Assembly (NCBI RefSeq): GCF_011761985.1
Contig: NZ_JAASQT010000008.1
Span: 38,259 to 102,258 of the forward strand
Length of the DNA: 64,000 bases
From: Brevundimonas terrae
GTDB lineage: Bacteria; Pseudomonadota; Alphaproteobacteria; Caulobacterales; Caulobacteraceae
Reading direction: 5' to 3'
Of this stretch, positions 26,207-35,227 are shown one piece after another. The stretch's first letter is position 1. Every line of letters begins with the position of its first letter. The notes beneath the pieces are model-generated. The model was given only the letters and a program-made list of their open reading frames with translations. It had not been told where the DNA came from and did no database searches. The position numbers and the translations under genes were made by a program.

Positions 26207-27048
26207 CCTTCGCTGCCCCCAAGCGCATGCGGGCCATCGGGCCGCGCAGTTTGAAAATCGGCCTCGGCCTGTCCGTCTTCATCATTCTGGTGACGCTGCT
26301 CGCACTCGTCTGGACGCCATTTGATCCGCTGTTCCAGAACCCCGATGCCCGCCTGATGGCTCCCGACAGCCAGCACCTGTTCGGCACAGATGCGCTCGGC
26401 CGCGATGTGCTGTCTCTGGTAATGGCAGGGGCCGCCAACAGCGTGGCGGTAGCGGGCAGTGCCGTCATCTTCGGGCTTGCCATCGGTGTGCCGCTGGGCC
26501 TGTGGGCGGCGGCCCGTTCCGGCTGGCGCGATGATGTGGTCATGCGCGGCGGTGATCTGGTCTTCGCCTTCCCGTCTCTGTTGACTGCCGTGATGCTGGC
26601 CGCCGCTACGGGGCCGAGCGCCTTTAACGCCGCCCTTGCTCTGGGCGTGTTCAATATTCCCGTCTTTATGCGGGTGGTGCGGGGTGCCGGACGCGGTCTG
26701 TGGAGCCGCGATTTCGTCACCGCCGCGCGCGCTGCCGGACAATCGACCCGCAGTATTTCGATCCGGCACATTCTGCCCCATGTGCTGGGGCTTGTGGTGG
26801 TTCAGGCCGCGGTTCAGTTCGCCGTCGGTGTCGCCGCCGAGGCGGGCCTGTCCTATCTCGGTCTGGGTGCCCAGCCGCCTGCCCCGAGCTGGGGCCGGAT
26901 GCTGGCCGAAAGCCAGACCCTGATCGGCACCGCACCGTGGCTGGCCATCTTCCCCGGCCTTGCCATTTTCGCCACGGTTCTGGCCCTCAGCCTGACGGGT
27001 GATGGTCTGCGTGACCGTCTTGATCCGCGCCTGAAACGGGAGGTTTGA
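26203..27048 (+). CDS. peptide ABC transporter permease, DppC-type
   Basis: This 281-residue inner-membrane permease has a long first helix (LKIGLGLSVFIILVTLLALVW), the family element HLFGTDALGRDVLSLVMAG, several further helices, and the ATPase-contact EAA loop AARAAGQSTRSISIRHILPHVLG. It ends LSLTGDGLRDRLDPRLK, typical of DppC/OppC. It pairs with the permease half of the preceding fusion protein to form the channel. The start overlaps the fusion gene's stop (ATGA) and the next gene's GGGAGG ribosome binding site lies inside its last codons, so the cluster is an operon. Confidence 0.94.
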   Translation: MTFAAPKRMRAIGPRSLKIGLGLSVFIILVTLLALVWTPFDPLFQNPDARLMAPDSQHLFGTDALGRDVLSLVMAGAANSVAVAGSAVIFGLAIGVPLGLWAAARSGWRDDVVMRGGDLVFAFPSLLTAVMLAAATGPSAFNAALALGVFNIPVFMRVVRGAGRGLWSRDFVTAARAAGQSTRSISIRHILPHVLGLVVVQAAVQFAVGVAAEAGLSYLGLGAQPPAPSWGRMLAESQTLIGTAPWLAIFPGLAIFATVLALSLTGDGLRDRLDPRLKREV

Positions 27049-27050
27049 GC

Positions 27051-28649
27051 ATGAACCTTCTGGATATCCGCAACCTGTCGCTCACGCTTGGTTCTTCGCC
27101 GCTACTGTCGGACATCAACCTGTCTATTGCCGAGGGCGAGATCGTCGCCCTTGTCGGCGAAAGCGGATCGGGCAAGTCGCTGACCGCCCTGTCGATCCTT
27201 GGCCTTACGCCCGACCATGCCCGTATTTCCGGCGAGATTGTGCTTGAAGGGCGCGCACTGCACACGCTTGATGACCGCGCCATGCAGGCCGTTCGTGGCC
27301 GTGATATCGGCATGGTGTTTCAGGAACCCTTGAGCGCCCTGAACCCCGTCATGACCATTGGCGATCAGGTCGCCGAGGTCGTGCGCCACCACCAAGGCTG
27401 TTCACGCAAAGACGCATTGGCGGCCGCACGACTTGCGCTGGACAAGGCCGAACTGCCTGCGCCGCGCTTTGGTCTGGACCTCTATCCGCACCAGCTTTCG
27501 GGTGGCCAGCGCCAGCGCGTGGCGATTGCCATGGCCAATGTGCTGGAACCGCGTCTGCTGATTGCCGACGAGGCCACCAGCGCCCTTGATCCGGTCAATC
27601 AGGCCAAGGTTCTGGACCTTCTGTGCGGCACCGCCCGCCACAACAAGGCGGGTCTGTTGCTGATCGTGCATGATCTGGCTGTGGCGCGTGAACGGGCAGA
27701 CCGCGTGGTGCTGATCCGTCAGGGTTGCGTGATGGAAACTGCGCCCGCTGCGGCGCTGGCAAATGGCCTGAGCAGTGACTACGGCAAAGCCCTCATTGCC
27801 GATGCTGGCCACTGGCCGCCGCCGCGCCCGACTGTGGCGAACAATGCCCCAGTCGTTGCCGAGACGCGTAATGTCACCCGTCTCTATGCCGGATCGCGTA
27901 AGTTATGGGGCAAGGGACCGCCCATCCGCGCCGTGGACAACGTCAACCTGTCTGTTCAGCGCGGAACCAGCATCGGCCTGATCGGCGAGAGCGGCTGTGG
28001 TAAGTCCACACTACTACGCGCCCTTTGCGGCCTTGAGCCGGTTCAGGGCGGTCAGGTTCTTGTCAAGGGTCAGGACTGGGCCAAGGCCAGTGTAGGGGAG
28101 CAACGCGCCCTTCGCCGCCGTATCCAGCCGGTGTTTCAGGATCCGGGGGCCAGCCTTGATCCCCGCTGGACCATTGCCCGTTCGCTGTCGGAACCGCTGG
28201 CCCTGCTGGACAAGCGACCTGAAAATCCTGACGCCCTGATTGCCGTGACTTTGCAACAGGTCGGGCTGGACGCGCATTTTGCCAATCGCCTGCCGCACCA
28301 GATGTCGGGCGGACAGCGCCAGCGCGTGGCCCTTGCCCGCGCCCTGATTACCAAGCCGGACCTGATCGTTCTGGACGAGGCTGTTTCGGCGCTGGATGTG
28401 TCCGTGCGCGCCCGCATCCTTGATCTTTTGTCGGGGCTTTGCCGCGATCACGGTATCGCGCTTTTGTTCGTCAGCCATGATCTTGAGGTCATCCGTCGCC
28501 TGACCGACCAAGTGCTGGTGATGGAAGCTGGACGCATTGTCGAGCAAGGCACCACCGAAACAGTTCTTGCCAGCCCGCAGCATCCGGCCACACAAAGACT
28601 GGTGGCGGCAACGCCGCGCCTGAACCCCGAGACGGAGCCAAAAGCATGA
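27051..28649 (+). CDS. peptide ABC transporter, fused double ATPase (DppD-DppF type)
   Basis: Two ATP-binding cassettes are joined in one chain of about 532 residues. The first has Walker A GESGSGKS, signature LSGGQRQR and Walker [13 protein letters not shown]. The second has [16 protein letters not shown] and [12 protein letters not shown]. Both carry a D-loop and H-loop histidine ([17 protein letters not shown]). The ATG at 27051 follows GGGAGG at 7 nt; a TTG two codons upstream is less likely. The protein powers peptide import through the two permeases encoded just upstream. Fused double ATPases are known in this family (YejF, GsiA). It overlaps the next gene by 4 nt. Confidence 0.94.
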   Translation: MNLLDIRNLSLTLGSSPLLSDINLSIAEGEIVALVGESGSGKSLTALSILGLTPDHARISGEIVLEGRALHTLDDRAMQAVRGRDIGMVFQEPLSALNPVMTIGDQVAEVVRHHQGCSRKDALAAARLALDKAELPAPRFGLDLYPHQLSGGQRQRVAIAMANVLEPRLLIADEATSALDPVNQAKVLDLLCGTARHNKAGLLLIVHDLAVARERADRVVLIRQGCVMETAPAAALANGLSSDYGKALIADAGHWPPPRPTVANNAPVVAETRNVTRLYAGSRKLWGKGPPIRAVDNVNLSVQRGTSIGLIGESGCGKSTLLRALCGLEPVQGGQVLVKGQDWAKASVGEQRALRRRIQPVFQDPGASLDPRWTIARSLSEPLALLDKRPENPDALIAVTLQQVGLDAHFANRLPHQMSGGQRQRVALARALITKPDLIVLDEAVSALDVSVRARILDLLSGLCRDHGIALLFVSHDLEVIRRLTDQVLVMEAGRIVEQGTTETVLASPQHPATQRLVAATPRLNPETEPKA

Positions 28650-29767
28650 ACCGCCGCACTGTTCTAAGCGGAGCCATTCTGGGCGCGACCGCCGCTGCCG
28701 CATCCGGTTCTGCCACCGCCAAAGAGGCCCACATGCCCAAAGCCAAAGGCCGGACCGGCCCGCGCAACCTGATTACCGATGTGGCCGGTATCCGTATCGG
28801 TCAGGCCCACGATGCAAATGCCCGCACAGGCGTCACCGTCATCCTTGCCGAAACCCCCGCTGTCGCGGCGGTCGATGTGCGGGGCGGCGGCCCTGCGGGG
28901 CGCGAAACCGATGTGTTGAAGGCCGAAAATCTGGTGCAGGAAGTGGACGCCATCGTCCTGTCCGGCGGCTCGGTCTATGGCTTGGCCGCCGCTGACGGCA
29001 TTGCCGCGTGGATGGGCATGCGCGGTCGCGGCTATGGTATGGGCGGCGGGGCTGGCGTTCCGCCTTCGCCCATCGTGCCGTCGGCCTGTCTTTACGATCT
29101 GGCCAATGGCGGCGACAAACAATGGGGTATGGACACGCCCTATCGCCGTCTGGCCGTCGAGGCTCTGGAAAGCGCGTCCGACGCCTTTGTCCTTGGCACC
29201 GCAGGCGCTGGTTTCGGCGCACAGGCCGGAAGCCTGAAGGGCGGCACCGGCTCCGCATCGGCTGTGACAGACGACGGCTGGACCGTAGGCGCCATTGCCG
29301 CCGTCAACAGTGTCGGTTCGGTCACCGCCCCCGACAGCCGCCAGTTCTGGGCCGCACCCTTCGAAATCGGCAGTGAGTTCGGCGGTCTTGGCACCGACCA
29401 ACTTTCCGCCGCGCACGAAGACTGGGGCCGTGCCAAATTCGCCCCGCGCCCGCGCGAAAATACCACCATTGCCGTGGTCGCCACCGATGTCGCGCTTAGC
29501 CGCGTGGAATGTCAGCGCATGGCCATCATGGCGCAGGACGGCCTGTCGCGCGCCGTACGCCCCGCCCATGCGCCGTTCGATGGCGATACGGTCTTTGTCC
29601 TGTCCACCGGCAAGATCAAGCTTGAGGACGGCCCTGCCCGCAACATCGCCGTCAGCCGCCTTGGCAATATCGCCGCCGATGTTCTGGCCCGCGCCATTGC
29701 CCGCGGCGTCTATGAAGCCACCGCCTATGACGGCAGCGCAGACAAGACGTGGAAGGGCCTAGCCTGA
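28646..29767 (+). CDS. S58 (DmpA/NylC-like) self-processing peptidase or amidase
   Basis: This 373-residue P1/S58 Ntn-hydrolase is recognised by GPRNLITDVAGIRIGQAHD, VDVRGGGPAGRETD, DAIVLSGGSVYGLAAADGI and LKGGTGSAS. The predicted autocleavage site is Asn272-Thr273 in RENTTIAVVATDVALSR; the new N-terminal Thr is the nucleophile in NylC-type members. A leader with twin arginines ([25 protein letters not shown]) points to export, perhaps by Tat. Family members act as D-stereospecific aminopeptidases, beta-aminopeptidases or oligoamide hydrolases. The gene overlaps the double-ATPase gene by ATGA, so it is part of the uptake operon. Cleaving unusual peptides before or around import is the natural inference. 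Exact specificity cannot be read from sequence. Confidence 0.88.
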   Translation: MNRRTVLSGAILGATAAAASGSATAKEAHMPKAKGRTGPRNLITDVAGIRIGQAHDANARTGVTVILAETPAVAAVDVRGGGPAGRETDVLKAENLVQEVDAIVLSGGSVYGLAAADGIAAWMGMRGRGYGMGGGAGVPPSPIVPSACLYDLANGGDKQWGMDTPYRRLAVEALESASDAFVLGTAGAGFGAQAGSLKGGTGSASAVTDDGWTVGAIAAVNSVGSVTAPDSRQFWAAPFEIGSEFGGLGTDQLSAAHEDWGRAKFAPRPRENTTIAVVATDVALSRVECQRMAIMAQDGLSRAVRPAHAPFDGDTVFVLSTGKIKLEDGPARNIAVSRLGNIAADVLARAIARGVYEATAYDGSADKTWKGLA

Positions 29768-29774
29768 CGGCGGC

Positions 29775-31043
29775 CTAGGGCTTCCAGACCACCACATCAC
29801 CGACCTTCAGGCCCGACAGGATTTCCACCCTGTCCGGCCCGATCCGGCCAAGGGTCACAGGACGTATTTCCAGCGTGCCGTCCGCCTTTTTGACCTGAAC
29901 CAATGGCGCACCATTATTCAGAGCCGATACCGGCACCGTTATCGCCTGTTCCGTTTCGTACAGCACCAGCGACACCTGCGCCGTCATCCCCACCCGCATA
30001 ATCTTGGCCACATCCTCGGACAAAGGATCCAGCCGCACCCGCGCCTCGAACTGGGTCTTTTCGCTCGACGATCCGGCATCCGCCTCGCCCGAAACCGCCA
30101 GAAGTCGCCCTTGCAGCGTTTGCCCGCCCAGCCCCGGGCCAGTAACAGCGGCCACCATACCGGTTTCCAGAAGGATCAGGTCCGCCTCGTCCACGCGAAA
30201 CACCACATCCAGTCCATCCAGTGCCGCAATCACACCCAGTGACTGGCCAAGGCCGACCTTGCCGCCCACCTTGGCACCGCTATTGTCCGATCCGTTCGTG
30301 CCACTGCGCGGGCGCACCATGACACCGGCACGCGGCGCACGGATGACAGCCTCGCTGCCCGATACCGCCTCTTGTAATTTCGTCGAGGCAAGGCCGCGTT
30401 GTAGTCCCGCCACCTGACGCTCGACACCTCTGCCGCGGGCCTCGGTGCGGGCAAGGTCTTCCTCGGCTGTGGTTACCGCCTGTTCGCTCTGGCGCAAACT
30501 GCTTTGCAGACCCTCCATCTCAGTGCGGGCAATCAGGCCGCGCTCGAACAGACGTTGGCCCTCCTCGTGGCGGCGGCGTATCTCCTCGAACTGGATGCGA
30601 GCACTTTCCAGACCTCGTTTGGCCGCGTTCATTTCAGGGCCGGAAGCCCAGTTGTCCATCTGAGAGGCCGTATCAGCCGCCTGTAGATATCCGATCCGCG
30701 CCTCGGCGGTTTTTCGCCAAACATCGGCAGCACTCAGGCGATACAGAATCTGTCCCTCTTCTACCCGATCACCAAAGCGGAAGGCGATATCCATTACCGT
30801 AGCGTCCGTTTCGGCAATGATTTCAACCTGCTCACCCGGCACAATACGGCCCGAGAAGGACTGCTTGATTTCGAATGGCCCCTGGCTGACCGTATAGGTC
30901 ATAGGCGGAGCTTCGACCTCGCTGTCGCCTCCGCGCGTAAAGGCTACCAGCAGTAACCCCGCCAACAGAACCGCGCCTGCGCCCAATACCAGTTTCGCCT
31001 TCCGGCTCGGAGGCCGCCTTATGGCTCCAAGGAAATTTGCCAT
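29775..31043 (-). CDS. membrane fusion (adaptor) protein, MacA/HlyD-like
   Basis: This 422-residue periplasmic adaptor has an N-terminal anchor helix (AKLVLGAGAVLLAGLLLVAF), then a barrel-sandwich start (GRIVPGEQVEIIAETDATVMDIAFRFGDRVEEGQILYRL). A long coiled-coil hairpin of about 130 residues follows (MNAAKRGLESARIQFEEIRRRHEEGQ, RTEMEGLQSSLRQSEQAVTTAEEDL), then the returning lipoyl strand (VIRAPRAGVMVRP) and a C-terminal beta domain. It should bridge the FtsX-type permease and the TolC-like protein of the same operon. It overlaps the preceding outer-membrane factor gene by 25 nt and is the last gene of the exporter cluster. Cargo is unknown. Confidence 0.9.
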   Translation of the reverse strand: MANFLGAIRRPPSRKAKLVLGAGAVLLAGLLLVAFTRGGDSEVEAPPMTYTVSQGPFEIKQSFSGRIVPGEQVEIIAETDATVMDIAFRFGDRVEEGQILYRLSAADVWRKTAEARIGYLQAADTASQMDNWASGPEMNAAKRGLESARIQFEEIRRRHEEGQRLFERGLIARTEMEGLQSSLRQSEQAVTTAEEDLARTEARGRGVERQVAGLQRGLASTKLQEAVSGSEAVIRAPRAGVMVRPRSGTNGSDNSGAKVGGKVGLGQSLGVIAALDGLDVVFRVDEADLILLETGMVAAVTGPGLGGQTLQGRLLAVSGEADAGSSSEKTQFEARVRLDPLSEDVAKIMRVGMTAQVSLVLYETEQAITVPVSALNNGAPLVQVKKADGTLEIRPVTLGRIGPDRVEILSGLKVGDVVVWKP

Positions 31044-32449
31044 GTTTCCAGCGTCCTCCCTAGTTGCTGATCCAGTGATGTCAGAGCGTTCAGATAGGCA
31101 ATGCGAGCCGACAGGGCCTGTGAATCGGCGCTTCTCAAATTGTTTTGCAGCGACAGCACCTCGAAATTGCTGGCCCGCCCTGCCCGTAGTCTTTCCTGCT
31201 GGATTTCCACACTGCGCAGGGCCAGCGCCTTGGCGCGGTTGGCCGCCTCAAGTTGTCGCCAGCGCGATTGCACATCGGCCACCGCCTCGCGCACCTGCCC
31301 CTCTACGCGGTCCAGTTGGCCCTCATAGGCCAGTTGCGCCGTATGCAGAGCGGTTTGCGCCCCCATCACATTGCGCCGCCCCGAAAAGTCGGCAATGGGT
31401 ATATTCAGTTGCAATCCGACCGAATGGGATGACAGGTCCGGTCCGCCGCCCACAGGGTTAAAACGGTCATAGCCTGCCACCACCGAGACGTCCCAAAGAC
31501 GACTGTTGCGGGCCAGTTTCTCGGCCAGTTCCAGTTGTTCGAAACTCAACCGCCGCGCCTTCAGATCGCGCCGGTTGGACAGGGCAAAAGCCACCGCCTG
31601 ATCGGCATCCAGTTCCACGGCCTCGGCCTCGACCTGATCTTGCGCTTGTATCGGCATGGAGGGATCCAGCGCCAACAGGTTCAGCAACTGGGTGCGTGCC
31701 GTGGTCAGGCTGCGTTCTGTCTCCAGTAACGCCACCTCCTGACTGGCCACTTCGGACTGGGTCTGCACGATATCGGCGGCGGCCATACGACCTGCATCGA
31801 TAAGGGCCTGATTAGTTTCCAATAACTGTCGGCTGCGCTCCAGCGCCATTTGCGACAGCGTGAGCCGTTCCTGTGCCCCGATTAGATTGCGATAGGAAAA
31901 GGTCACCTGATCGATCAGGCCGGCCACCGCCTCTTCCTCGTTCATATAGGCCAGTTCGGCACTGATCTTGGCTTGACGTAAGGGGGCCATGTTCACATCC
32001 CAGCCTGCGCCTCGCAAAAGCGGCTGGCGGATACTGGCGGAAAACCCATCATTGCCGCCGCCTGCGCCATCCAATCGCTCATAGCGGGACCAGTTCACAG
32101 AGGCCGAGGTGCCGATCGGGCTATGCCACGACACCGATGGAGACACGGTCAAATCCTCGCTGGTGGCACCATTATCGGCCTTACGTCGTAGGGCCGACAC
32201 CGCCACCCCCCCCGTTGGCCAATAGGAACGGTGCGCCAGAAACAGATCAAAACGATCCAGCACCCGGTACATCCGCAAAGAGCGCAGGTCGCGGTTGTCC
32301 CGCAAGGCGAGCGCCACCGCCTCTTCCAGTGTCAGAGTATTCGCTTGTACCCCGACCTCGACAGCGGAATCCGCAATCGCAAGCGCGTCGGCATGGGTAC
32401 CGAACACAACAAAAGCCACCAATACCGCACTAAACAACCTAGTCCGCAC
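31019..32449 (-). CDS. TolC-family outer-membrane efflux protein
   Basis: This protein of about 476 residues has a signal peptide (RLFSAVLVAFVVFGTHADALA) and the TolC repeat TLTLEEAVALALRDNRDLRS. Paired long helices and strands follow, with a second copy of the fold starting VELDADQAVAFALSNRRDLKARRLSFEQLELAEKLARNS. It should form the outer-membrane channel of the tripartite exporter. An open frame extends to 32587, but the upstream part is a shadow of the permease gene. The GTG at 32449 is chosen because GGAGG lies just before it and the signal peptide then begins correctly. It overlaps the permease by about 11 nt and the adaptor by 25 nt, so all are co-translated. Confidence 0.9.
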   Translation of the reverse strand: MRTRLFSAVLVAFVVFGTHADALAIADSAVEVGVQANTLTLEEAVALALRDNRDLRSLRMYRVLDRFDLFLAHRSYWPTGGVAVSALRRKADNGATSEDLTVSPSVSWHSPIGTSASVNWSRYERLDGAGGGNDGFSASIRQPLLRGAGWDVNMAPLRQAKISAELAYMNEEEAVAGLIDQVTFSYRNLIGAQERLTLSQMALERSRQLLETNQALIDAGRMAAADIVQTQSEVASQEVALLETERSLTTARTQLLNLLALDPSMPIQAQDQVEAEAVELDADQAVAFALSNRRDLKARRLSFEQLELAEKLARNSRLWDVSVVAGYDRFNPVGGGPDLSSHSVGLQLNIPIADFSGRRNVMGAQTALHTAQLAYEGQLDRVEGQVREAVADVQSRWRQLEAANRAKALALRSVEIQQERLRAGRASNFEVLSLQNNLRSADSQALSARIAYLNALTSLDQQLGRTLETWQISLEP

Positions 32450-33608
32450 GCAAGGCCTCCACGGGTAAAATACGCGAGGCGGACACCGCCGGATGGATGC
32501 CGAACACCAAGCCCACCGACGCCGCAATCGCGGTTCCCCACACCAAAACCATCGGATCGAACACAAAACTGATCGGCAGGAACACACAGCCTAACGCCGT
32601 CAGCCCTACCCCGACCAAAGCCCCGATCAGGCCTCCGCCCACCGACAAGGCCACGGCCTCGACGATGAAGATGAACACGATCTCGTTTGGCGTCGCGCCG
32701 ATGGCGGCCCGCAGACCGATCTCCTTGCGGCGCTCCATCACCGACATCAGCATGACATTCATCACGCCCACACCGCCCACCAGCAAAGAGACTGACCCGA
32801 TGGCCACCAGAATGGCGGACATCAGGTTCATCTGGCTGTTCATCGCCGCAATCATGTCCTTGGAAGTGCGGACTGCGACCGTCTGTCCCTGCTGCATCAG
32901 GTCATTCCGCGCGTTTTCGGCCCACTCGGAAGGATCACGCCCCTCGCCCACCCGCACCAGGGCGTGGGTGATGCCCAGCTTTCTCACTACACGGCGCGAA
33001 CACTCCAACCCTATAAAGGCCGTTTGATCCGGATTTACCGGATTGAGAGCCTGCTGCTCCGTAAACGGAAAAACCCCGACAATCTGAAAACCATAGCCTT
33101 CGATATAGGCAGTATCGCCCGTGCCCGCCCGCGCATCCTTGGCCAGTTTGGCACCTAGAACTACGGCCCCGTTACAGCCGTCCAGCCGTGTCAGATTGCG
33201 TCCTTGTACGGTCGCAAGGTGCAGCATGTCGAGGATGTCGGGCGATACAGCTGCAATAGCAGCCGACAGGCTTTCATTGCCAACCCGTACATAGCCTTGA
33301 CCAATCGCCATATTGCCCATCGCATCGACCTGCGGGTCATCACGCAACGTTGTATCTAGTCTTAAAGCGTCCAATCCCTGAGACGCCGTAAAATCGGCTT
33401 CGATTTGAACCGTATTGACCCCCACTTCTTGAAAACGTTCCATGACCTCGGTCTTGGCGATGTGGGAAAAACTCATCAGGGCCACAACCGAGGCCGAGCC
33501 GATCATCACTCCCAGTAAGGCTAACAGTGACCTGCGCCCTTGCGTGCGCAAACTGGCTAGAGCTTCTCCCGTCAGTTCGATCCATACGCTTCCGATCAAG
33601 CGCTCCAT
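32439..33608 (-). CDS. MacB-like FtsX-domain ABC permease
   Basis: This 389-residue permease lacks a nucleotide-binding domain. It shows the MacB periplasmic-core plus FtsX arrangement: first helix LLALLGVMIGSASVVALMSF, a long periplasmic part with ARAGTGDTAYIEGYGFQIVGVF, then three helices near the C-terminus, including ILVAIGSVSLLVGGVGVMNVMLMSVMERRKEIGLRAAIGATPNEI. That last element is highly characteristic of MacB. The separate ATPase is the gene just upstream. MacB-type pumps export macrolides, peptides, lipids or virulence proteins by mechanotransmission; the substrate here cannot be told. Confidence 0.91.
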   Translation of the reverse strand: MERLIGSVWIELTGEALASLRTQGRRSLLALLGVMIGSASVVALMSFSHIAKTEVMERFQEVGVNTVQIEADFTASQGLDALRLDTTLRDDPQVDAMGNMAIGQGYVRVGNESLSAAIAAVSPDILDMLHLATVQGRNLTRLDGCNGAVVLGAKLAKDARAGTGDTAYIEGYGFQIVGVFPFTEQQALNPVNPDQTAFIGLECSRRVVRKLGITHALVRVGEGRDPSEWAENARNDLMQQGQTVAVRTSKDMIAAMNSQMNLMSAILVAIGSVSLLVGGVGVMNVMLMSVMERRKEIGLRAAIGATPNEIVFIFIVEAVALSVGGGLIGALVGVGLTALGCVFLPISFVFDPMVLVWGTAIAASVGLVFGIHPAVSASRILPVEALRAD

Positions 33609-33614
33609 GGATAT

Positions 33615-34292
33615 CTACCCCGTTACAGTCTGAATGATGCGCCCATCCTGCATGACCACCTGCCCGTCACAACTACGGGCCAAAGCCTCGTCATGCGTGA
33701 CCATAAGGATAGACACGCCCATTTCGCGATTGATCCGGCTCAACAGAGCCATAATCATCGCCCCGCTTTCACTGTCCAGATTGCCGGTCGGTTCGTCAGC
33801 CAAGATTAGGCGCGGTTGCGTGACAAGGGCACGGGCAATGGCGACGCGCTGGCGCTGACCACCCGACATTTCCTCTGGCCGATGATACAGGCGATCATCC
33901 AGACCGACCCGCTCCAGTTGCTCCATGGCCGCATGCCGACGCGCGGTACGACCAACGGCCCGATGAACCAAAGGCAGGGCGACATTTTCCCACGCACTTA
34001 AACGCGGCATCAGATGAAAAGACTGGAAAACAAAACCAATGAGTCGGTTGCGCACCTTGGCCGCCTCATGGGCACTCAAACCCGAGACATTCTGCCCTGC
34101 CAGTTTGATCTCGCCAGAGTGCGGCCTGTCCAGCAGCCCCACCAGATTGAGCAAAGTACTTTTGCCCGAGCCCGACGCCCCCGTCAGAGCCCACATTTGC
34201 GAGGTCGGCATAACAAGACTAACCCGGTCCAGAACCTGCGTTCTGGACCGGGCCGGACCATAGCCATGTGTGATGTCAGTCAACTGAATCAT
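33615..34292 (-). CDS. MacB/LolD-type ABC ATPase
   Basis: This 225-residue ATPase begins MIQLTDITHGYGP, has Walker A GASGSGKST, signature MSGGQRQR, Walker B LILADEPTGNLD and switch histidine MVTHDEALA. The absence of a membrane domain and the pairing with the following MacB-like permease (6 nt apart) place it in the LolD/MacB subfamily. An in-frame GTG at 34310 is possible. The ATG at 34292 gives the usual MIxLxxI start. It lies 51 nt after the PraB-like gene on the same strand, so the exporter may be transcribed together with it. Confidence 0.92.
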   Translation of the reverse strand: MIQLTDITHGYGPARSRTQVLDRVSLVMPTSQMWALTGASGSGKSTLLNLVGLLDRPHSGEIKLAGQNVSGLSAHEAAKVRNRLIGFVFQSFHLMPRLSAWENVALPLVHRAVGRTARRHAAMEQLERVGLDDRLYHRPEEMSGGQRQRVAIARALVTQPRLILADEPTGNLDSESGAMIMALLSRINREMGVSILMVTHDEALARSCDGQVVMQDGRIIQTVTG

Positions 34293-34343
34293 TACAAGCT
34301 CAGTGTCCACCGATGCTAGCAGACCACCGGTCTGTCATCCATA

Positions 34344-34847
34344 TCAGGTGACGTTAATCGATACGGAGGAGTTGCTCGAACTCAGAACCCCATTGATAGT
34401 GCAGGGCTTGGACATACCGAGGCTGGTACCCGAGACAGTGCTGGCGACAGTGGCCTGCTTGGTAGAATTATTCCAAGCCACAGTCAGAGTACCAGCACAA
34501 TTCCCCGTCAGGGTGTTTGCCTTGAAGTTGGCAATGGCCAGTTGGGTCGCTGCCCCCGGCGAACTCGGTGCCGTAGCCGAGATAGGCCAATCGAAGTTGG
34601 TCAGTACGACCGACGGACAAAGCGCATTACCAGCCGACAGCGAACCACCGGTAATCTTGGCATTACCAGCAGAGTCAACCGAGACATTCAGTGACAGGTT
34701 ACAGGTCAAGTTCACGCTCTGGGAGACCGTAACGCTACCACTAAGGGTGAAAGAGCTAGGAGCAGGTGTAACAGACGTGCCAGCAAAAGCTGGGGCGGCA
34801 CCGGCCATCATGGCGATAGCGGCAAGCGAAGCGATGATGCGTTTCAT
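34344..34847 (-). CDS. PraB-like small secreted protein
   Basis: This 167-residue protein has a clear signal peptide (MKRIIASLAAIAMMAGAAPAFA) and then a Ser/Thr-rich beta domain: SSFTLSGSVTVSQSVNLTCNLSLNVSVDSAGN, four cysteines spread through the chain, and VAWNNSTKQATV. The FTLSGSVTVSQS-LTC pattern recalls PraB, called an activator of alkane oxidation in Pseudomonas and linked to biofilm and surface properties. The resemblance is by memory and the function uncertain. It lies upstream of a complete tripartite exporter on the same strand, so it could be cargo or a partner of that system. It starts within a very AT-rich region that likely holds its promoter. Confidence 0.6.
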   Translation of the reverse strand: MKRIIASLAAIAMMAGAAPAFAGTSVTPAPSSFTLSGSVTVSQSVNLTCNLSLNVSVDSAGNAKITGGSLSAGNALCPSVVLTNFDWPISATAPSSPGAATQLAIANFKANTLTGNCAGTLTVAWNNSTKQATVASTVSGTSLGMSKPCTINGVLSSSNSSVSINVT

Positions 34848-34938
34848 GGGTTGTTCCTTCCCTATTTTTTCTACCTCTAGATGAGGCTTGAAAATGATTC
34901 CACAATCTACACCTTAGTCAACAAGTTAATTTAATTAT

Positions 34939-34961
34939 ATATAACAACGATTTAGTTATAT
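34939..34961. promoter_or_regulatory. inverted repeat ATATAAC-N9-GTTATAT
   Basis: Perfect 7-nt arms separated by 9 nt lie about 90-115 nt upstream of the PraB-like gene. They are a candidate operator or promoter element; the regulator is unknown. Confidence 0.4.
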
Positions 34962-34978
34962 GCGCCGCAACAAATTAT

Positions 34979-34993
34979 ACAACTACTAGTTGT
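34979..34993. promoter_or_regulatory. palindrome ACAACT-N3-AGTTGT
   Basis: Perfect 6-nt arms with a 3-nt spacer lie upstream of the PraB-like gene and are a candidate regulator site. AT-rich chance occurrence cannot be excluded. Confidence 0.35.
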
Positions 34994-35188
34994 GTTAACT
35001 ATGTAACATCGTTCTTTAGTTGCTTCACCGAGTTGTTGAAATGCGATTCTTGGACTTGCCGATCCCGTGTCGCGAACGACTTTCCACTCAGTCAATTATG
35101 CTTCTGAAACTCGAACCATGGCAACAACATCAAACCCAGCGGCAATAGGAACAGCATCCTTGCGGGCTTTAACGCCGAATGCATCTAA

Positions 35189-35224
35189 GAAAAAAGGGCG
35201 GGTCCAATATTGGAGCCGCCCTTT
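35189..35224 (-). terminator. rho-independent terminator of the leucine-catabolism operon
   Basis: On the reverse strand, AAAGGGCGG (35216-35224) pairs with CCGCCCTTT (35193-35201) around an inner TCCAATATTGGA palindrome, and a run of T follows. It lies 4 nt after the carboxylase alpha gene, which is read on the reverse strand. Confidence 0.9.
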
Positions 35225-35227
35225 CGC

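Larger units (their letters stand above)
34848..35227. other. 380-nt AT-rich intergenic region with inverted repeats
   Basis: There is no gene in this gap on either strand that I would support. It is markedly AT-rich, unlike the rest of the window. It includes an inverted repeat ATATAAC/GTTATAT (34939-34945 and 34955-34961) and a palindrome ACAACT-ACT-AGTTGT (34979-34993), which are candidate operators for the PraB-like gene. The right end holds the terminator of the methylcrotonyl-CoA carboxylase operon. Confidence 0.7.

Noticed and set aside
34320..34334. Hairpin CAGACC-ACC-GGTCTG between the PraB-like gene and the exporter ATPase
   Set aside because: A 6-bp stem with no T-run on either strand is too weak to call as a terminator; read-through is likely.
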